Shown: in pieces, positions 37,001 through 46,800 of the stretch
Position numbering within the stretch: the first letter of the stretch is position 1
Layout of the letters: each line of letters opens with the position of its first letter
Origin: Schistosoma mansoni
Taxonomy: Eukaryota; Platyhelminthes; Trematoda; Strigeidida; Schistosomatidae
NCBI RefSeq assembly: GCF_000237925.1
Contig: NC_031497.1
Coordinates: 23,875,249 to 23,939,248, forward strand
Reading direction: 5' to 3'
Length of the DNA stretch: 64,000 nucleotides
Position numbers and translations under genes: made by a program
The notes under the pieces: generated by a model
Database searches by the model: none
What the model was told of the DNA's origin: nothing
Seen by the model: the letters and a program-made list of their open reading frames with translations, nothing else

Positions 37001-39465
37001 TCTGTTCGGGCACCCGGGAAGTATCCCAGCCCATACAAATTGAATGATAATTACGCTGTGGCACATATATATTGTGGTGCCCTTTTGTACCAATGTTTGT
37101 TTCAGTAAATAAATAAGCGTCATTTAAAGAAATATTGTAAACAAGGATATCGTCTTAGTTTTGGACAGTAGTATGGATAACTAATGGTACTAAGGGTTCG
37201 CAATTTATTTCATTTAAACACATAAATATTGGTACGAAGGGGCACCAGATATATATGCGCCGCACAAATCTCATTTGATTTGTGTGAGGGCTGTGATACT
37301 GCCCAGGTGCCCAAACTGAAGCAGGCGGTTTTCTTAGGAGGCCACACCCGGAGCCTTTCACCTAAAGGTCTGATCCACAAGACAGTGGAACATCGTGAGG
37401 AGATGCAGTCCCATGATAGCCAGTGACTAATAATTGGTTCATACGCCATTGTTCTCTCAGGATGCTGGAGCCCGTGTGCACCATTGGTTTGGAATCAAGG
37501 TTTTTCAACTCCCCTAGGTGGAATATCCGTGTCCACCAACCCGGTTAAAGCGCCGGACATTCTCTTTTCGTCATCTCAATTTCGTAAACAACAGTAATGC
37601 CACGAGAAGACAATGAGTAGGACTTCCTTGTCAGAGGCTATATACGCGTGGTCATTTGAGAGCATTTGGAGAGGGAGAGCGGACTCTCCTCACTCTCGGC
37701 CGTACCAGGGCATTTGGGGGTTCTCAAAGAAAACTCCAAGCTATTTACTTCAGCAGTTACTATGTTCAATCTTTAATATCAAAACATTTTGAAGTATTTA
37801 AAGATGATCCTTCCTCTTTCATGTGTTTGAGTGTATTTTATGAATAAAAACATACGGTTTATAAAAATTTAATAGTCGGTAAAGGAATCCTCCTTTTTGA
37901 AACCTTTGTTACAATAGATTAAACGTTTTTTTAGTAGGTGCATCCTATTTGTTTTGTTATACGGCATGCTTTACCTCATAAAAATCCAATAAATCACTAT
38001 GTCAAGAGTCATATGTTTACGTTAAGAATGGGCTTCTTATATTATATAATGTTAAAAACCTGTGGATAACATCTGATTGCTAGTTTCCTTACACTTGTTT
38101 TTTTGTTAATTTCATAAGGGATTAGATATTGGTCCAAAAACAATTGAAGAATTCAGTAAAGTGATTAGTCGTGCCAAAACTATTGTTTGGAACGGTCCGA
38201 TGGGTGTTTTTGAAATGGACAAATTTGCAACAGGAACAAAAGCAGCAATGGATGAAGTAGTCAAAGCTACTAAAAATGGTGCTACAACTATTATTGGTAA
38301 GTTGTATTTATCCAATTTTTTTTAATCCTCGTTGAACTAATACACTGCTCTGAATGAGTTATTTTCATTTCCATAGTAGTAAAGTATAAACCATAATCAC
38401 TATGACAGGCAGTATTACAAAGTTACGTTTTAATATTCATTGAATTTGAAAAACATCTCTTTTCATATGGAGTCCTTATTTTAATTTGTTTCTAACCGTT
38501 TAAAGATTCGTATTGGTTTTCTCTCTACTACTTCTTTAGGTGGTGGTGACACCGCAACATGCTGCGCCAAATGGGACACAGAAGACAAAGTTAGTCATGT
38601 CAGTACTGGTGGTGGTGCTAGTCTTGAACTTCTCGAAGGTAGGAATGGCTTCAGTCCAATTATTTGCACTTATTATCGGTATGACGGAATGATTGACACA
38701 CTTGTGTTGTATTTGACATTGAGTCCTCTGATCTGGAGCCCACGCTACTAGCTAATACTTTTTCTGCGTAGCAGATAGAGGGTCTTAAAGGATTGACTTT
38801 CAACCAGTAGTTTGTATGTTTAAACACCATTCTGTTTTGGCATCTGGGTAATGTCACGTGCCTTAACACCAGGAGTATTATTATTATTGTAAATACAGTA
38901 ACCTGTATAAGTCAGGCTTATAAGTAGTCAGTTTTACGCACTGAAAATAATGGCTTCGACGTCGATTATGGCTTGTATCTGTCATTGGTACAGTTGAAAA
39001 GTCTTGTATAAATGACTCGAAGAACACTCATGATAATAAGTTGATATCAGTAATCTTAAATCCTGGGAGATTGAACACGCAATGTGCCACATGGTTATTA
39101 TAATCATAGTATTAATAGATTTAATACTGCATATCCTGAATATAAGTTTATTGGAAAAAAATATTCATTTTTCTACCATTCACTTAGTTAAATGTGTTTG
39201 TTTTCGCCAAAGCAACTGTAATTTCACACCACATAACCGACTTTAAACAGTCGTTGTAAACCGAAATGCATTAAACAGTCGTTTCGTTTCAGTATGGTAA
39301 TCCTCAACAATGATTATCTACGATTCCACCAGGGATCGAGCTCACTCCATTCATTTTTTACGGTATATGTTAAACGTCTTTTCTTCTGTATCATAAATAT
39401 GTTCTTGTTTTTCTGTTGCAGGTAAACAATTACCCGGAGTTGTTGCACTTACGGATGCTCATTAA
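26850..39465 (+). CDS. PGK: Phosphoglycerate kinase, complete, ten exons
   Basis: Cytosolic glycolytic enzyme converting 1,3-bisphosphoglycerate and ADP to 3-phosphoglycerate and ATP. Exons: 26850-26911, 26953-27003, 27043-27340, 28570-28673, 33773-33892, 34056-34170, 36201-36380, 38119-38296, 38540-38638, 39422-39465. All junctions are GT/AG and keep frame, giving 416 residues, the usual length. Motifs: RVDFNVP (21-27), SHLGRPDG (61-68), [11 protein letters not shown] (161-171), a hinge-side [10 protein letters not shown] (235-244), [10 protein letters not shown] (333-342), [12 protein letters not shown] (370-381) and [14 protein letters not shown] near the end. Substrate Asp23, Asn25, Arg38, His62 and Arg65 are present. 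Introns 1 and 2 are only 41 and 39 bp; intron 4 (5.1 kb) holds an intact LINE. The start is the only ATG that gives the conserved N-terminus. Nothing looks broken. Confidence 0.98.
27341..28569. other. PGK intron 3; nothing recognised
   Basis: 1229 bp between donor GTTAGT and acceptor TTGACAG. The donor is a non-preferred but acceptable GTTAGT. No match to the repeat families listed here was seen. Confidence 0.6.
29130..29160. repeat. 11-bp perfect hairpin in PGK intron 4
   Basis: CACTGATTGGC (29130-29140) and GCCAATCAGTG (29150-29160) form a perfect inverted repeat around a 9-base loop. It lies 350 bp upstream of the nested LINEs. It could be the tip of a decayed inverted-repeat transposon; no such element was recognised. 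Confidence 0.6.
29510..32738 (+). mobile_element. SR2/RTE-like LINE (family C), full length with 13-bp target duplication
   Basis: The direct repeat ATGGCCATTAAGA at 29510-29522 and 32726-32738 brackets the element. The 5' untranslated region (29523-29698) starts ACTCCGCCTG and is GC-richer than its surroundings. One long open frame follows, then a ~95-bp 3' region ending in AAGTAAGTAAGTAA. Full length, intact frame and perfect duplication imply a young insertion. It sits in PGK intron 4 in the same orientation as PGK, and interrupts an older family B LINE whose protein continues on both sides. Confidence 0.97.
29699..32626 (+). CDS. SR2/RTE-like LINE polyprotein: AP endonuclease plus reverse transcriptase
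   Basis: 975 residues, uninterrupted. The N-terminal endonuclease (about 24-275) shows GTWNVRTM (Asn32), ISETHW (catalytic Glu61), GDLN (171-174) and SDHH (266-269). A charged linker with a coiled-coil look follows (about 360-440). The reverse transcriptase (about 500-790) shows [35 protein letters not shown] (catalytic Asp645), [13 protein letters not shown] and FADD (745-748). The C-terminal domain includes [17 protein letters not shown] and [11 protein letters not shown]. The protein performs target-primed reverse transcription at nicked DNA. All visible catalytic residues are present, so it could be functional. It starts at the first ATG of the frame. Confidence 0.95.
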   Translation: MTSHDESRVHSEVMRPMHLLTNRATILIGTWNVRTMWETGRVFQIAAEMRKYNLEVLGISETHWTQVGQQRLSSGELLLYSGHEEENAPHTQGVALMLSRKAQNALIGWESHGPRIIKASFKTKRVGITMNVIQCYAPTNDYDEDAKDQFYDRLQSIFEKCPTKDLTILMGDLNAKVGKDNTGYEDVMGQHGLGERNENGERFANLCAFNKLVIGGTTFPHKNIHKATWISPDHTTQNQIDHICINKKFRRTMEDVRTRRGADIASDHHLLVAKMKLKLKKHWTTVRTTSQKINTAYLRDADKLNKFNIALSNRFEAFHDLLNGEGTTIESNWKGIKEAIISTCQEVLGQKKHHHREWITVGTLDKIEERRNKKAAINISRTRAEKAKAQAEYTEANKQVKRSIRTNKRKYVEDLAMTAEKAAREGNMRQLYDTTKKLAGDYRKPERPVKSKEGKVITDIEEQRNRWVEHFKELLNRPAPLNPPNIEAAPTDLPIDIGPPTIEEISMAIRQIKIGKAAGPDNIPAEALKANVAATAKILHILFSKIWNEEQVPTDWKKGLLIKVPKKGDLSKCDNYRGITLLSIPGKVFNRVLLNRMKDSVDAQLRDQQAGFRKDRSCTDQIATLRIIVEQSIEWNSSLYINFIDYEKAFDSVNRTTLWRLLRHYGVPEKIVNIIRNSYDGLNCQIVHGGQLTDSFEVKTGVRQGCLLSPFLFLLVIDWIMKTSTTGGKHGIQWTGRMQLDDLDFADDLALLSQTQQQIQEKTTSVAAASAAVGLNINKGKSKTLRCNTICTNQITLDGEALEDVETFTYLGSIIDEHGGSDADVRARIGKARAAYLQLKNIWSSKQLSTNTKVRIFNTNVKTVLLYGAETWRTTKAIIQKIQVFINSCLRKILRIRWPDTISNKLLWETTNQIAAEEEIRRRRWKWIGHTLRKSPDCVTRQALTWNPEGQRRRGRPKNTLRREIETDMRRMNKN
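32739..33385 (+). mobile_element. RTE-like LINE family B, interrupted by the intact family C element
   Basis: Directly behind the target duplication the frame continues [20 protein letters not shown], then [20 protein letters not shown] and [16 protein letters not shown]. The tail is CTACGTTATGACTGACAGAC. Just left of the intact element, 29480-29522 translates as LYKCETWPL, which joins this frame across the insertion, so both sides are one older LINE. It carries stops and a frame change and is clearly older. Confidence 0.85.
33540..33690 (-). repeat. Old tRNA-derived SINE fragment next to PGK exon 5
   Basis: On the - strand GCTGTGGCAGAGTGGTTAG resembles a tRNA 5' half with an A box, followed by CTCGACTTCTGG and a palindromic AGGTGAGAATCTCACCT where a T arm would be. 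A related fragment lies at 44880-44940. The missing canonical B box argues against a working tRNA gene. Confidence 0.5.
33969..34027. repeat. (AT)n microsatellite in PGK intron 5
   Basis: About 28 uninterrupted AT units occupy a third of the 163-bp intron 5 and end 28 bp before exon 6. A 17-bp pyrimidine-rich tract still separates it from the acceptor. Confidence 0.95.
34300..34581. other. GC-richer segment preceding R4
   Basis: Between exon 6 and the second R4 copy. Base composition differs from the flanking AT-rich intron (GACGGAGTGGATGCCC, AGCCCAGCCAGTTAAG), which suggests inserted DNA. It may be the upstream part of R4, whose first copy is cut by the window edge. Confidence 0.35.
34582..34845. 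repeat. R4 repeat, copy 2
   Basis: Aligns with positions 1-262 in the same orientation. It lies in PGK intron 6, directly left of the inverted-repeat element at 35099-35547. Confidence 0.7.
35099..35547. repeat. Long inverted repeat (about 162-bp arms) with hammerhead-like motifs
   Basis: Arms 35099-35262 and 35386-35547 are reverse complements with few mismatches, separated by about 120 bp. Each arm contains CTGAAGA, an extra A, GTGGC..GTCAC (potential 5-bp stem with one G-U), then GAAAC and an AT/AC C: the order of a hammerhead core with a minimal stem III. In the + arm the motif is at 35457-35500. Related sequence lies at 53228-53402 and 63490-63625. Terminal repeats with minimal hammerheads are known from Penelope-like elements; that assignment here is inference. 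Confidence 0.6.
35548..36200. other. PGK intron 6, 3' part; nothing recognised
   Basis: AT-rich sequence up to the acceptor TTATTTTCAG of exon 7. I saw no recurring repeat in it. Confidence 0.5.
36601..37115 (+). mobile_element. R5 retroposon copy, diverged
   Basis: Sense copy from CTCTGATACGGTCGAGG to the 3' end GTGCCCTTTTGTACCAATG and AGTAAATAAATAAG tail. Many substitutions relative to the copies at 37.2 and 58.5 kb indicate greater age. It lies in PGK intron 7 in the same direction as PGK, and a second R5 copy follows 80 bp further on in the opposite orientation. Confidence 0.85.
37194..37727 (-). mobile_element. R5 retroposon copy with ~10-bp target duplication
   Basis: GGGTTCGCAA (37194-37203) and GGGTTCTCAA (37718-37727) flank the element with one mismatch. 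The body has all R5 landmarks and the CATTTAAATGAAATAAA-type tail on the - strand. The shared frame is open for 79 codons (37449-37210). Confidence 0.8.
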
Positions 39466-40900
39466 TACGTTCGGTTATAATATCCCTTAACTTCATAATT
39501 AATTATAATTAGTGTTCTTAACTTTGAATTGTCACAATTGTTCCCAGTTTTATGGTTACTTTTTACTGTTATATATCTGTTCTTGATTTGACGGATATAT
39601 TTTCTCTTTAATTTCTGTACGTGTAGATGTATTTCTGCCATATGCGCATTTGCTGCCAATAGAAATTTCCTGTAATAGTTTTTTTTCCATATATGTGCGT
39701 AGCTTTTGCCCATCTTCAAGTGGTATATTGAAAAGGTGCTGTTGGTATTTCATTGTAACATCATCCAAGAATAAAACTTTTGTCATATACTTAGTATCAA
39801 TAACGCTATTGCGTTATCTGCTGGATTCATCGCGATTATCAAATCTCCGACTAAATGTTTGGAAAAAATATAGGAAAAAGCGAAGTAGATTTTCTGAAAT
39901 GTCCAAGAGATTGATTTCCTCATTGAAGTTAAGTGTGTCTTATGTTATATGAATGTAAGCATGATATCATAAAATGTCGTTATACGGAGATTCTGATGCA
40001 AGTCAACGAAATTCTGTAAATGGCTGATCATCCTGCTTCTTTCAACATGTTTCCGTACAACTAAACTAAAACTAGTAACTGTTAGTCTCAACTGTTGATG
40101 GAGCATTAGATTGTCTAACCAGAATCCCTATAATTGTCAAAATTAATGGTTAAATATTTCAAGTAAAATATCTAATAGTGTTGTCGCCAATTGAAACTAA
40201 TTGTTTTGATAACCCCGTGCAGTTTTCTCAAATTGGGATCATAAAACAAATGTTAACGCTAATAATTTGTTGATATCTATCTTCTTTAAGCCACGACTAT
40301 TTGTCTTTTCACAATTACTGACTACGCTATTTTTGATCTTCAAGTTTATGGTATGGCTTTTGTATAGAGCGTTCAATGCAAAAGGGAGAGCACTGAAGAT
40401 TATTCCATTTAGTGCCAAGCGATTGTTTAAGCTTACTGGTGATGATATTATGGATGATAGAACGTTTTAGGTGTCATCTTGACTTTCTTTCAAGTAACAT
40501 GTAATAATTACTCATTGTTTAATAGATAACTGCTTTGAAAATGAAGAATATTTGAGTGAACAATTGTTCTCAATAGCTTCATCATCAGGCTTTACAGTTA
40601 TAAGACCATAGTTACTGTGATATTTTACAAAGCCCAAATGAGTCATATATGGATAAATTTGAAAATGTTATTTGTTAAAAATGGCGAATGTGTTTGCATC
40701 TGTTACGACATATATACTTCGAAATTGTGTTATTTGCAAATTGGAAAGGTTGTTTAACAAAGGTCAGAATGATTTGGAGTAAAGTGTCCAGTGACAATCA
40801 GTATAATAGTAATATAGAGAAAATGAAAATGCAAAAAATCACGTGAATAAAATACATAGTAGGGGAATTTCATCTTGTCAATTGAGATAATAGTGATAAT
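39466..40900. other. PGK 3' region and intergenic DNA
   Basis: Holds the PGK 3' untranslated region to about 39.79 kb. A - strand open frame of 76 codons (39786-39556) and a + strand one (40267-40470) have no recognisable motif, and the first overlaps the PGK 3' end; neither is called as a gene. Confidence 0.5.
39770..39775 (+). terminator. Candidate PGK polyadenylation signal AATAAA
   Basis: AATAAA lies 305 bp after the PGK stop codon. It is the first canonical hexamer I saw on this strand after the stop. Confidence 0.5.
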
Positions 40901-40904
40901 AATA

Positions 40905-40965
40905 ATATAATCGTGAATGTGCACCGCTGAGTAGTCCCAGAATAGAGCGAAACGGCCGTCCATTA
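40905..40965 (+). repeat. Hammerhead SINE remnant
   Basis: AATCGTGAATGTGCACCGCTG, then a degraded core (CTGAGTA where CTGAGGA is expected), AGTCCCAGAATAGAGC and GAAACGGCCGTCC. tRNA head and 3' end are absent. Only the ribozyme portion is recognisable. Confidence 0.7.
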
Positions 40966-42278
40966 TATGTTGGAAAAAGGGTATGGAAAAATGCTTAAGT
41001 TACTGAATGGTTGATCAATGAGATTGATCTTCATGGGTAGTTTGCGACTATATCGACTTTAAAAATGAGCTGGTTTAAAATAACGATAGAGTTAACTAGT
41101 CAATCCTGACTATGAAAGTAAAGACGAGTGATCAGCCCATTGCTGAGTATTGTGATTGGATTCATTCGGTCGTAACTATTTGTGTACCGTTAGCTGTTTC
41201 ATCATTTGTGATATTCGGGTTTCGTAGATATAATAGATCAATTAGATCTAATTGTTGTAGATTCCTGACGGGATGTATTGACTAGCTAAAAGCTGTATGT
41301 TAAGCAACTGATTGTTTGTTTCCTGGTAATCAACTAAACAAGATGATCTTTAATTTTCTAGCACTTAATCGTCAATTTTTCGCCTGTACTCATAATAAGC
41401 TTTTTGTGGAGTGTCAAGGCAATTTCTGTCTAGAAAATAAACGACGTACGCTATCATTATATTTTCACTCCAATGTATACGAAAACTCGAAATGTAGTAA
41501 GTACAGGTACGCTCGCAAGAAGTTGAGTAGTTATGGATAACACAGCTAGTGACCCATATGTTGGTACTACAATTTGTTGAATAATATTCGGACATTCAAA
41601 ATCATGGTAAATGTCTGAGATGCCGTCGTCAAGCATTCCAAGCTGCGGTCGTTAAGCTGGCTAGTACAGGTTTAAATCTCAGGAAATATCAGTTCCCTTT
41701 AAATTCCGGGTACGCCGTACTGACCAGAGCTTACTAAAATGGGGACTTCCGTTATTAAAATAATACTTTTCTACATATATAGTGTTCTCTTCTAGAAAGT
41801 TGGGAATATATCCGGCGTTTTGCGTCCTTATTAGAAAACTTGCGGAGGTCTTAGAACAGAATCAAAATAGAAGTGTAGTCTAGAAGATAAACTGAAGACA
41901 TTCAGTACTCTTACCAAGCGAGAATTATGATGTAAGATAACTCCAACATCAGAAATACATGCACTCCACTTCAACTACTTCGATTAAGCTAGGCAGTTAG
42001 TACCGGCTATTCTCACATAAATGTGACTAAAAAAAGTAATAATCTGCACTTGGGATTGTTCAGTTTTATCACTCGGAATGGGATTTTCACTTGCTTAATT
42101 CTTTCTGCAATTTTAGATTTGATTATAGGGTTTCATTTATCAAAGTTTTATTAAGAACTTCAGAAGTAAGAATGTTTTTATGAAATTACTTGAAATATAT
42201 AAAGTTTACCAGTGTTACATTTAAAACTTCGAAAAATACTTTATCTCCAATAAGTTTAAACAACATAACAACTAAATA
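40966..42278. other. Intergenic, nothing recognised
   Basis: No exon-like frame or repeat family was recognised between the SINE remnant and the antisense LINE fragment. Confidence 0.5.
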
Positions 42279-42655
42279 ACTATCAGTCAGCTACAACGTA
42301 GGACTAGGCACACGAATGCATTGGTCCAAGTTGCCATACCTCGTTAGCACAACAAGATAGACATCGAATTGATAGAAGTAGGTAATTTAAAGGCGGTAAT
42401 ATATAAAAGAAAGATTGCATGTAAGGATATAGTACAGGAAGAAAGAAAGTTATGAAGCAATTTTAATCTCAAGGTTTAAGGGGAGATAAAGAGTGTATAC
42501 ACCTGCGCCATTGTGATCAATTCTGATCCATGTCACCTAGAGTCTCCAACCACTGGTTACGATAGTCACGCGGACCCCAACCAAGTAGTCTGCATCTACC
42601 AACATTGCTCAGACTAGAAGTTAATGACTTCATGCTCTGGTGCCACGTTTCGGTA
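42279..42655 (-). mobile_element. RTE-like LINE family B, 3' end
   Basis: On the + strand it begins with the reversed (TGAC)n terminus (TATCAGTCAGCTACAACGTA) and continues through the 3' untranslated region into degraded C-terminal coding sequence near 42560-42650. It matches 14440-14735 in reverse. Confidence 0.8.
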
Positions 42656-42719
42656 AAAAAAAGTAACTATATGAACCATTGAATATCTATTTGAACAAAA
42701 ATTCATTTAGTTTTGTTTG

Positions 42720-42850
42720 AATCTTCCCATCGATGTGTTAGGACTTATCAACTCTGAGATGCAGGTAAATCCTGCTGACGAAACGCGCGTCAAACTGGAT
42801 TTCACTGCTAGCTACTATCCATCTCTGCTTATCTATTTGAACAGTTTGAA
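42720..42850 (+). repeat. Sm-alpha-type hammerhead repeat with deleted stem II
   Basis: Shows ATCAACTCTGAGATGCAGGT, the core CTGACGA followed at once by AACGCGCGTC, then AACTGGATTTCACTGCTAGC. Stem II and one side of the core are missing. The deletion joins two copies of GACGA present in an intact hammerhead, so slippage or recombination between them explains it. The tRNA-like head is absent. Confidence 0.8.
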
Positions 42851-43292
42851 GAAATTGTGCTTAAATAAGAATTTTTATTATACAAAAGTTAACATTCACT
42901 ATTCAAAATACAATAATTTCCCCTTAATACATTATTCATTTAAACAAGCAAATATATATAATATAATAACAACAATATGAAGATAAATTAACACCAGTAA
43001 TATAATGAGGACATTGAATAGATTATTAAGAGAGACAAAAACAATGATTTACAAGTGTATAATTATTACGTAATAGTGTCTTATTCATAAAGACCGGGAA
43101 TATAATCAAATGTAATACTTATATTCTATGTATGAATATACTACTATTATTATTATTAGTAGTAGTAGTAGTTGAAGTACTTATGTTTCTAAGTGTTATA
43201 TCAAACGATAGTTACTTGTTATGTAATAATGTGAAAGTACTTTATATGCATTATGTATCTTAACATTGACTTTTCTAGTCAATGGTTAGATT

Positions 43293-43296
<4 letters not shown>

Positions 43297-43350
<54 letters not shown>
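43297..43350. repeat. (AT)n microsatellite
   Basis: About 27 AT units, followed by GTGCGTGTG. It lies 480 bp beyond the slit stop codon. Confidence 0.95.
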
Positions 43351-43353
<3 letters not shown>

Positions 43354-43708
43354 CGTGTGAATTGTTTAATTGATGTGATCGTCTTCATTCAATGATAAGA
43401 TGGAATATAAACAATATATAGATTGAATAGTCTAATATATATTGCCAAAATACATGATTAGATTAAGTAATTGTAACCGATTAATTCATGTGAACCAAAT
43501 ATGATGATTATATAAATACATTATTATAAGTAAGTAGTCAGTAGTTAGTAGTAGTATTAGTAGTAGTAATGTTCTAAAAAATTAGAGATAGATTGTTTGT
43601 GTATTATAAAGAGACAAAGGTTGTAAAATAATAAATCAATAACTGATTCTCTACATTAAGGTCAATTATCCTCTTTTATAATGTAAGCCATAAATGATAT
43701 TGAGGTAG

Positions 43709-43714
43709 TTTATT
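43709..43714 (-). terminator. Candidate slit polyadenylation signal AATAAA
   Basis: On the - strand AATAAA lies about 112 bp after the slit stop codon, the nearest canonical hexamer I saw. Confidence 0.45.
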
Positions 43715-43825
43715 ACATAACAAATGCATTTTTTTGTATTTTTTTAGCCTTTGAAATCAATATTTAGATGGTAACTATTTATATTCGATGGTTGTACAAT
43801 TAATCATACCCCCCTTAGTTACTAT

Positions 43826-46800
43826 TTAATCACATTGAATACAAGTACATTTTTTAGCTAATTTTATAGTTCTTTCATAAACAGCACCATTAGGACAATT
43901 AAATAATATTGGACGTAATTTAATTTTTATAGCTTGACAACAATGTTGTTTTGTCATTGATGAAGTAATCTTATAAGAATTAAGATGTATTGAATATGGA
44001 GATGAAATAGGAGTATTAGAATCTTTCATTTTTATTATATGTGATTGTTTATGATCTAAATTCTGGGGTAACCATACATGATCAGAATTAGTTGATCGTT
44101 TATGGAATGCTTTCCATTTATGATATTTAAAGGATTCATTATCATTTGTAATATCATTGTTGTCATTATTGAATGATTCTTGTTGTTGTAAGTTTATCAT
44201 AGTTGAATCACAAGAACCAGAACATTTACGTATAGATAATTTTCTTGATGAAATACAATTCGTTTGAGGATCACGAATATATGAACGTTGTGTTTCACGA
44301 TGACAAACAGGTACTAAAATATTTAAAAGGAATAAAAAAATTAAATTTGTAATCTAATTTTAAACAACTAACTTCGAGTTTGTATTTGTACTTACTTACT
44401 TACGCTTGTTACCCCTCGTCGAGGAGCATAGGCCGCATACCAACATTCTACATCCAACTCTGTCCTGGGCAACCCTTTCCAGTTGTTATTCATCCTTTTC
44501 ATATCTGCTTCTACTTCCCGGAGTAATGTGTTAATTAGCCTTCCTTTTTTCTGCTTCCCTTCCGGATTCCAAGTTAGCGATTGCCTCGTGATGCAGTTTG
44601 GTGATTTTCGTAGTGTATGTCCAATCCACTTCCTAATTTCCTCTTCAGCTGGAAGCTGGTTTGTCCTCTTCCATAAGATGCTGTTGCTGATAGTATCCGG
44701 CCAGTGAATGTTTTGTATTTGTACATTTGGATATAATAGTTCAGTGGATTTATCATGAGAGGATAGTGAAATTCTACAAATTTCTTTATTAGCTTGTGAA
44801 CGAGATATAGATTCGCGTACCTAGCTTTGAGTCACATTCTAAATGTAAAGACTATTGATATTACCCGTTTTTGCGGTAACCGAAGTAAATGAAGTCGAGT
44901 TCCCACCTGCGACTTTGTGGCTCACAGTCGAAACTCTTAAGTAATGAACCACTTCTTCGTAATTCATTGGATGCTGTTAAGCTGCTCATTCCAATATCTA
45001 TGAGATTTATTATCAGGAACATTTCGTCTTTCAATCCTTAAGTTACGATCTATCATCTGTCATGCTCAGAAGTAAATGAATTCATAGTTCAGTGGTTTAG
45101 GCGCGAACTACCAAAATTAGGCTTCTTTAAATATAATAGTAACGGTATTTTTAGAACTATAAAAAATTGTCCTTCAATTAACTGAAGAATGAGTAGAGGT
45201 ATAGACTTAAGATTATTAGTTTTGGGAAACTTGATTAATTGTAAGTGAACATTCCATAACAACTGACAAAGTGCTGAAGTTCATAAATTCTGTCGTAACA
45301 GTGTTATAGTTTAAAATTGGTAACAAGATCAAACAATTGTCAGACACAGTTTCCAATTACTTACTTGCTTACTTACGCCTGTTACCCCCTCCCATGGAGC
45401 ATAGGCCACCGACCAGCATTCTACAACCTACTCTGTCCTGGGCCTTCCTTTCTAGTTCTATCCGATCGTTGTTCGTTCTTCTCATGTCTATCTCCATTTC
45501 TCGGCGTAATGTGTTCTTTGGTCTTCCTCTTTTCCATCGGCCCTGAGGATTCCAAATGAGGGTTTGTCTTGTGACGCAGTTGGGTGCTTTCCTCAATGTG
45601 TGTCCTATCCACTTCCAGCACTTCTTTCTCCGCTGAAATCTGGTTTGTTCTCTCCCAAAGTAGGTTGTTGCTGATAATTTGTGGCCAATGGATCCGAAGT
45701 ATCTTGCGTAGACAACTGTTAATAAACACTTGTATCTTTTGGATGATGGCCTTCGTAGTTCTTCACGTCTCCGCCTCATACAGTAGAACTGTCTTCACAT
45801 TTGCATTGAAAATTCTGATCTTGGTGTTGGTTGAAAATTGTTTTGAGTTTCAGGTGTTCTTCAGTTGTAAATATGCTGCTCTTGCTTTGCCGATCCGTGC
45901 CCTCACATCTGCATCAGATCCACAGTGACAGTTTTCAATTGGTTCTACCATTATCACAACTAGTGGTGTTTCATGATAAATATTATCTTTAAAATGATTA
46001 GTTTTTTCCTCAACAATTTGTCATTGAATAGGAATATATTTAATGTTAGCTTTATAATGTTGATTACTAAAGTTCTTTTTAAGTCTGTAAGTGATTCGAA
46101 AAATTTAACGTTACTAATTCTTTCAAGTGTATAACTTACTTTCTAGCCGTTATTGAATACTAACAAGAAAGAAATTCATTGACAGGAATTAGTGCTAATT
46201 ATCCACAAACTGTGAATATCAAAAAGGTAAATAGTTCTAACTGAATGACAAGTCAGTATTAAGGCGAACAGTTTTAGCAGAATCAGGAGTTGTGCATTCT
46301 ATTTATTCTGATCAATAGATGTTTCGACTTTACCAGTAGTCGTAGTTTTCAATTTAACTATGAGTTAGTATACTTCAAAGAATGAAACTTGTTCTGTTTG
46401 AAACATTTCTTGCATGACAAGATGAGCCAACTCATATTTATACGCGACTCTACGTTGTTTATGATTAACCGACGAAATAAACAATTGTCTACGCAAGATA
46501 CTGAATGTCCGTTGGCCGGATACCATTATTTTCTAAACTAGTTAGACATTAATATCGTTGAACATCGGCTCAGTGGTCTAGATATTAAGCGTTAGTGAGT
46601 AAGACCGAAGGTCCTGGGTTCGAGTCCAGCGTGAAAGATCTTGAATGTGAACTGATGAGGAGTCCCATATTAGGGCGAAACGGGCGTTCAATGCTTCCAG
46701 GTTTTCAATCGTGGTCTGAAATCCATCGATTCATAATTTCAATCAATAACTCAATAGTCTCCACAACCCTATACTGATAGTTCAATTAAAACAGTATTAA

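Larger units (their letters stand above)
42860..43825. other. AT-rich 3' flank of slit
   Basis: Very AT-rich, with an (AT)n run at 43297-43350 and short ATT/AGT microsatellites near 43146-43175 and 43545-43570. Part is presumably the slit 3' untranslated region. Confidence 0.6.

Noticed and set aside
39556-39786. 76-codon - strand gene
   Set aside because: It overlaps the PGK 3' end and its candidate polyadenylation signal, lacks recognisable motifs, and has no partner exon.
40267-40470. 67-codon + strand gene
   Set aside because: Hydrophobic but without motif, start context or splice sites; most likely chance in AT-rich DNA.
43146-43175. CRISPR-like or structured repeat
   Set aside because: Just adjoining ATT and AGT microsatellites; no regular spacers.
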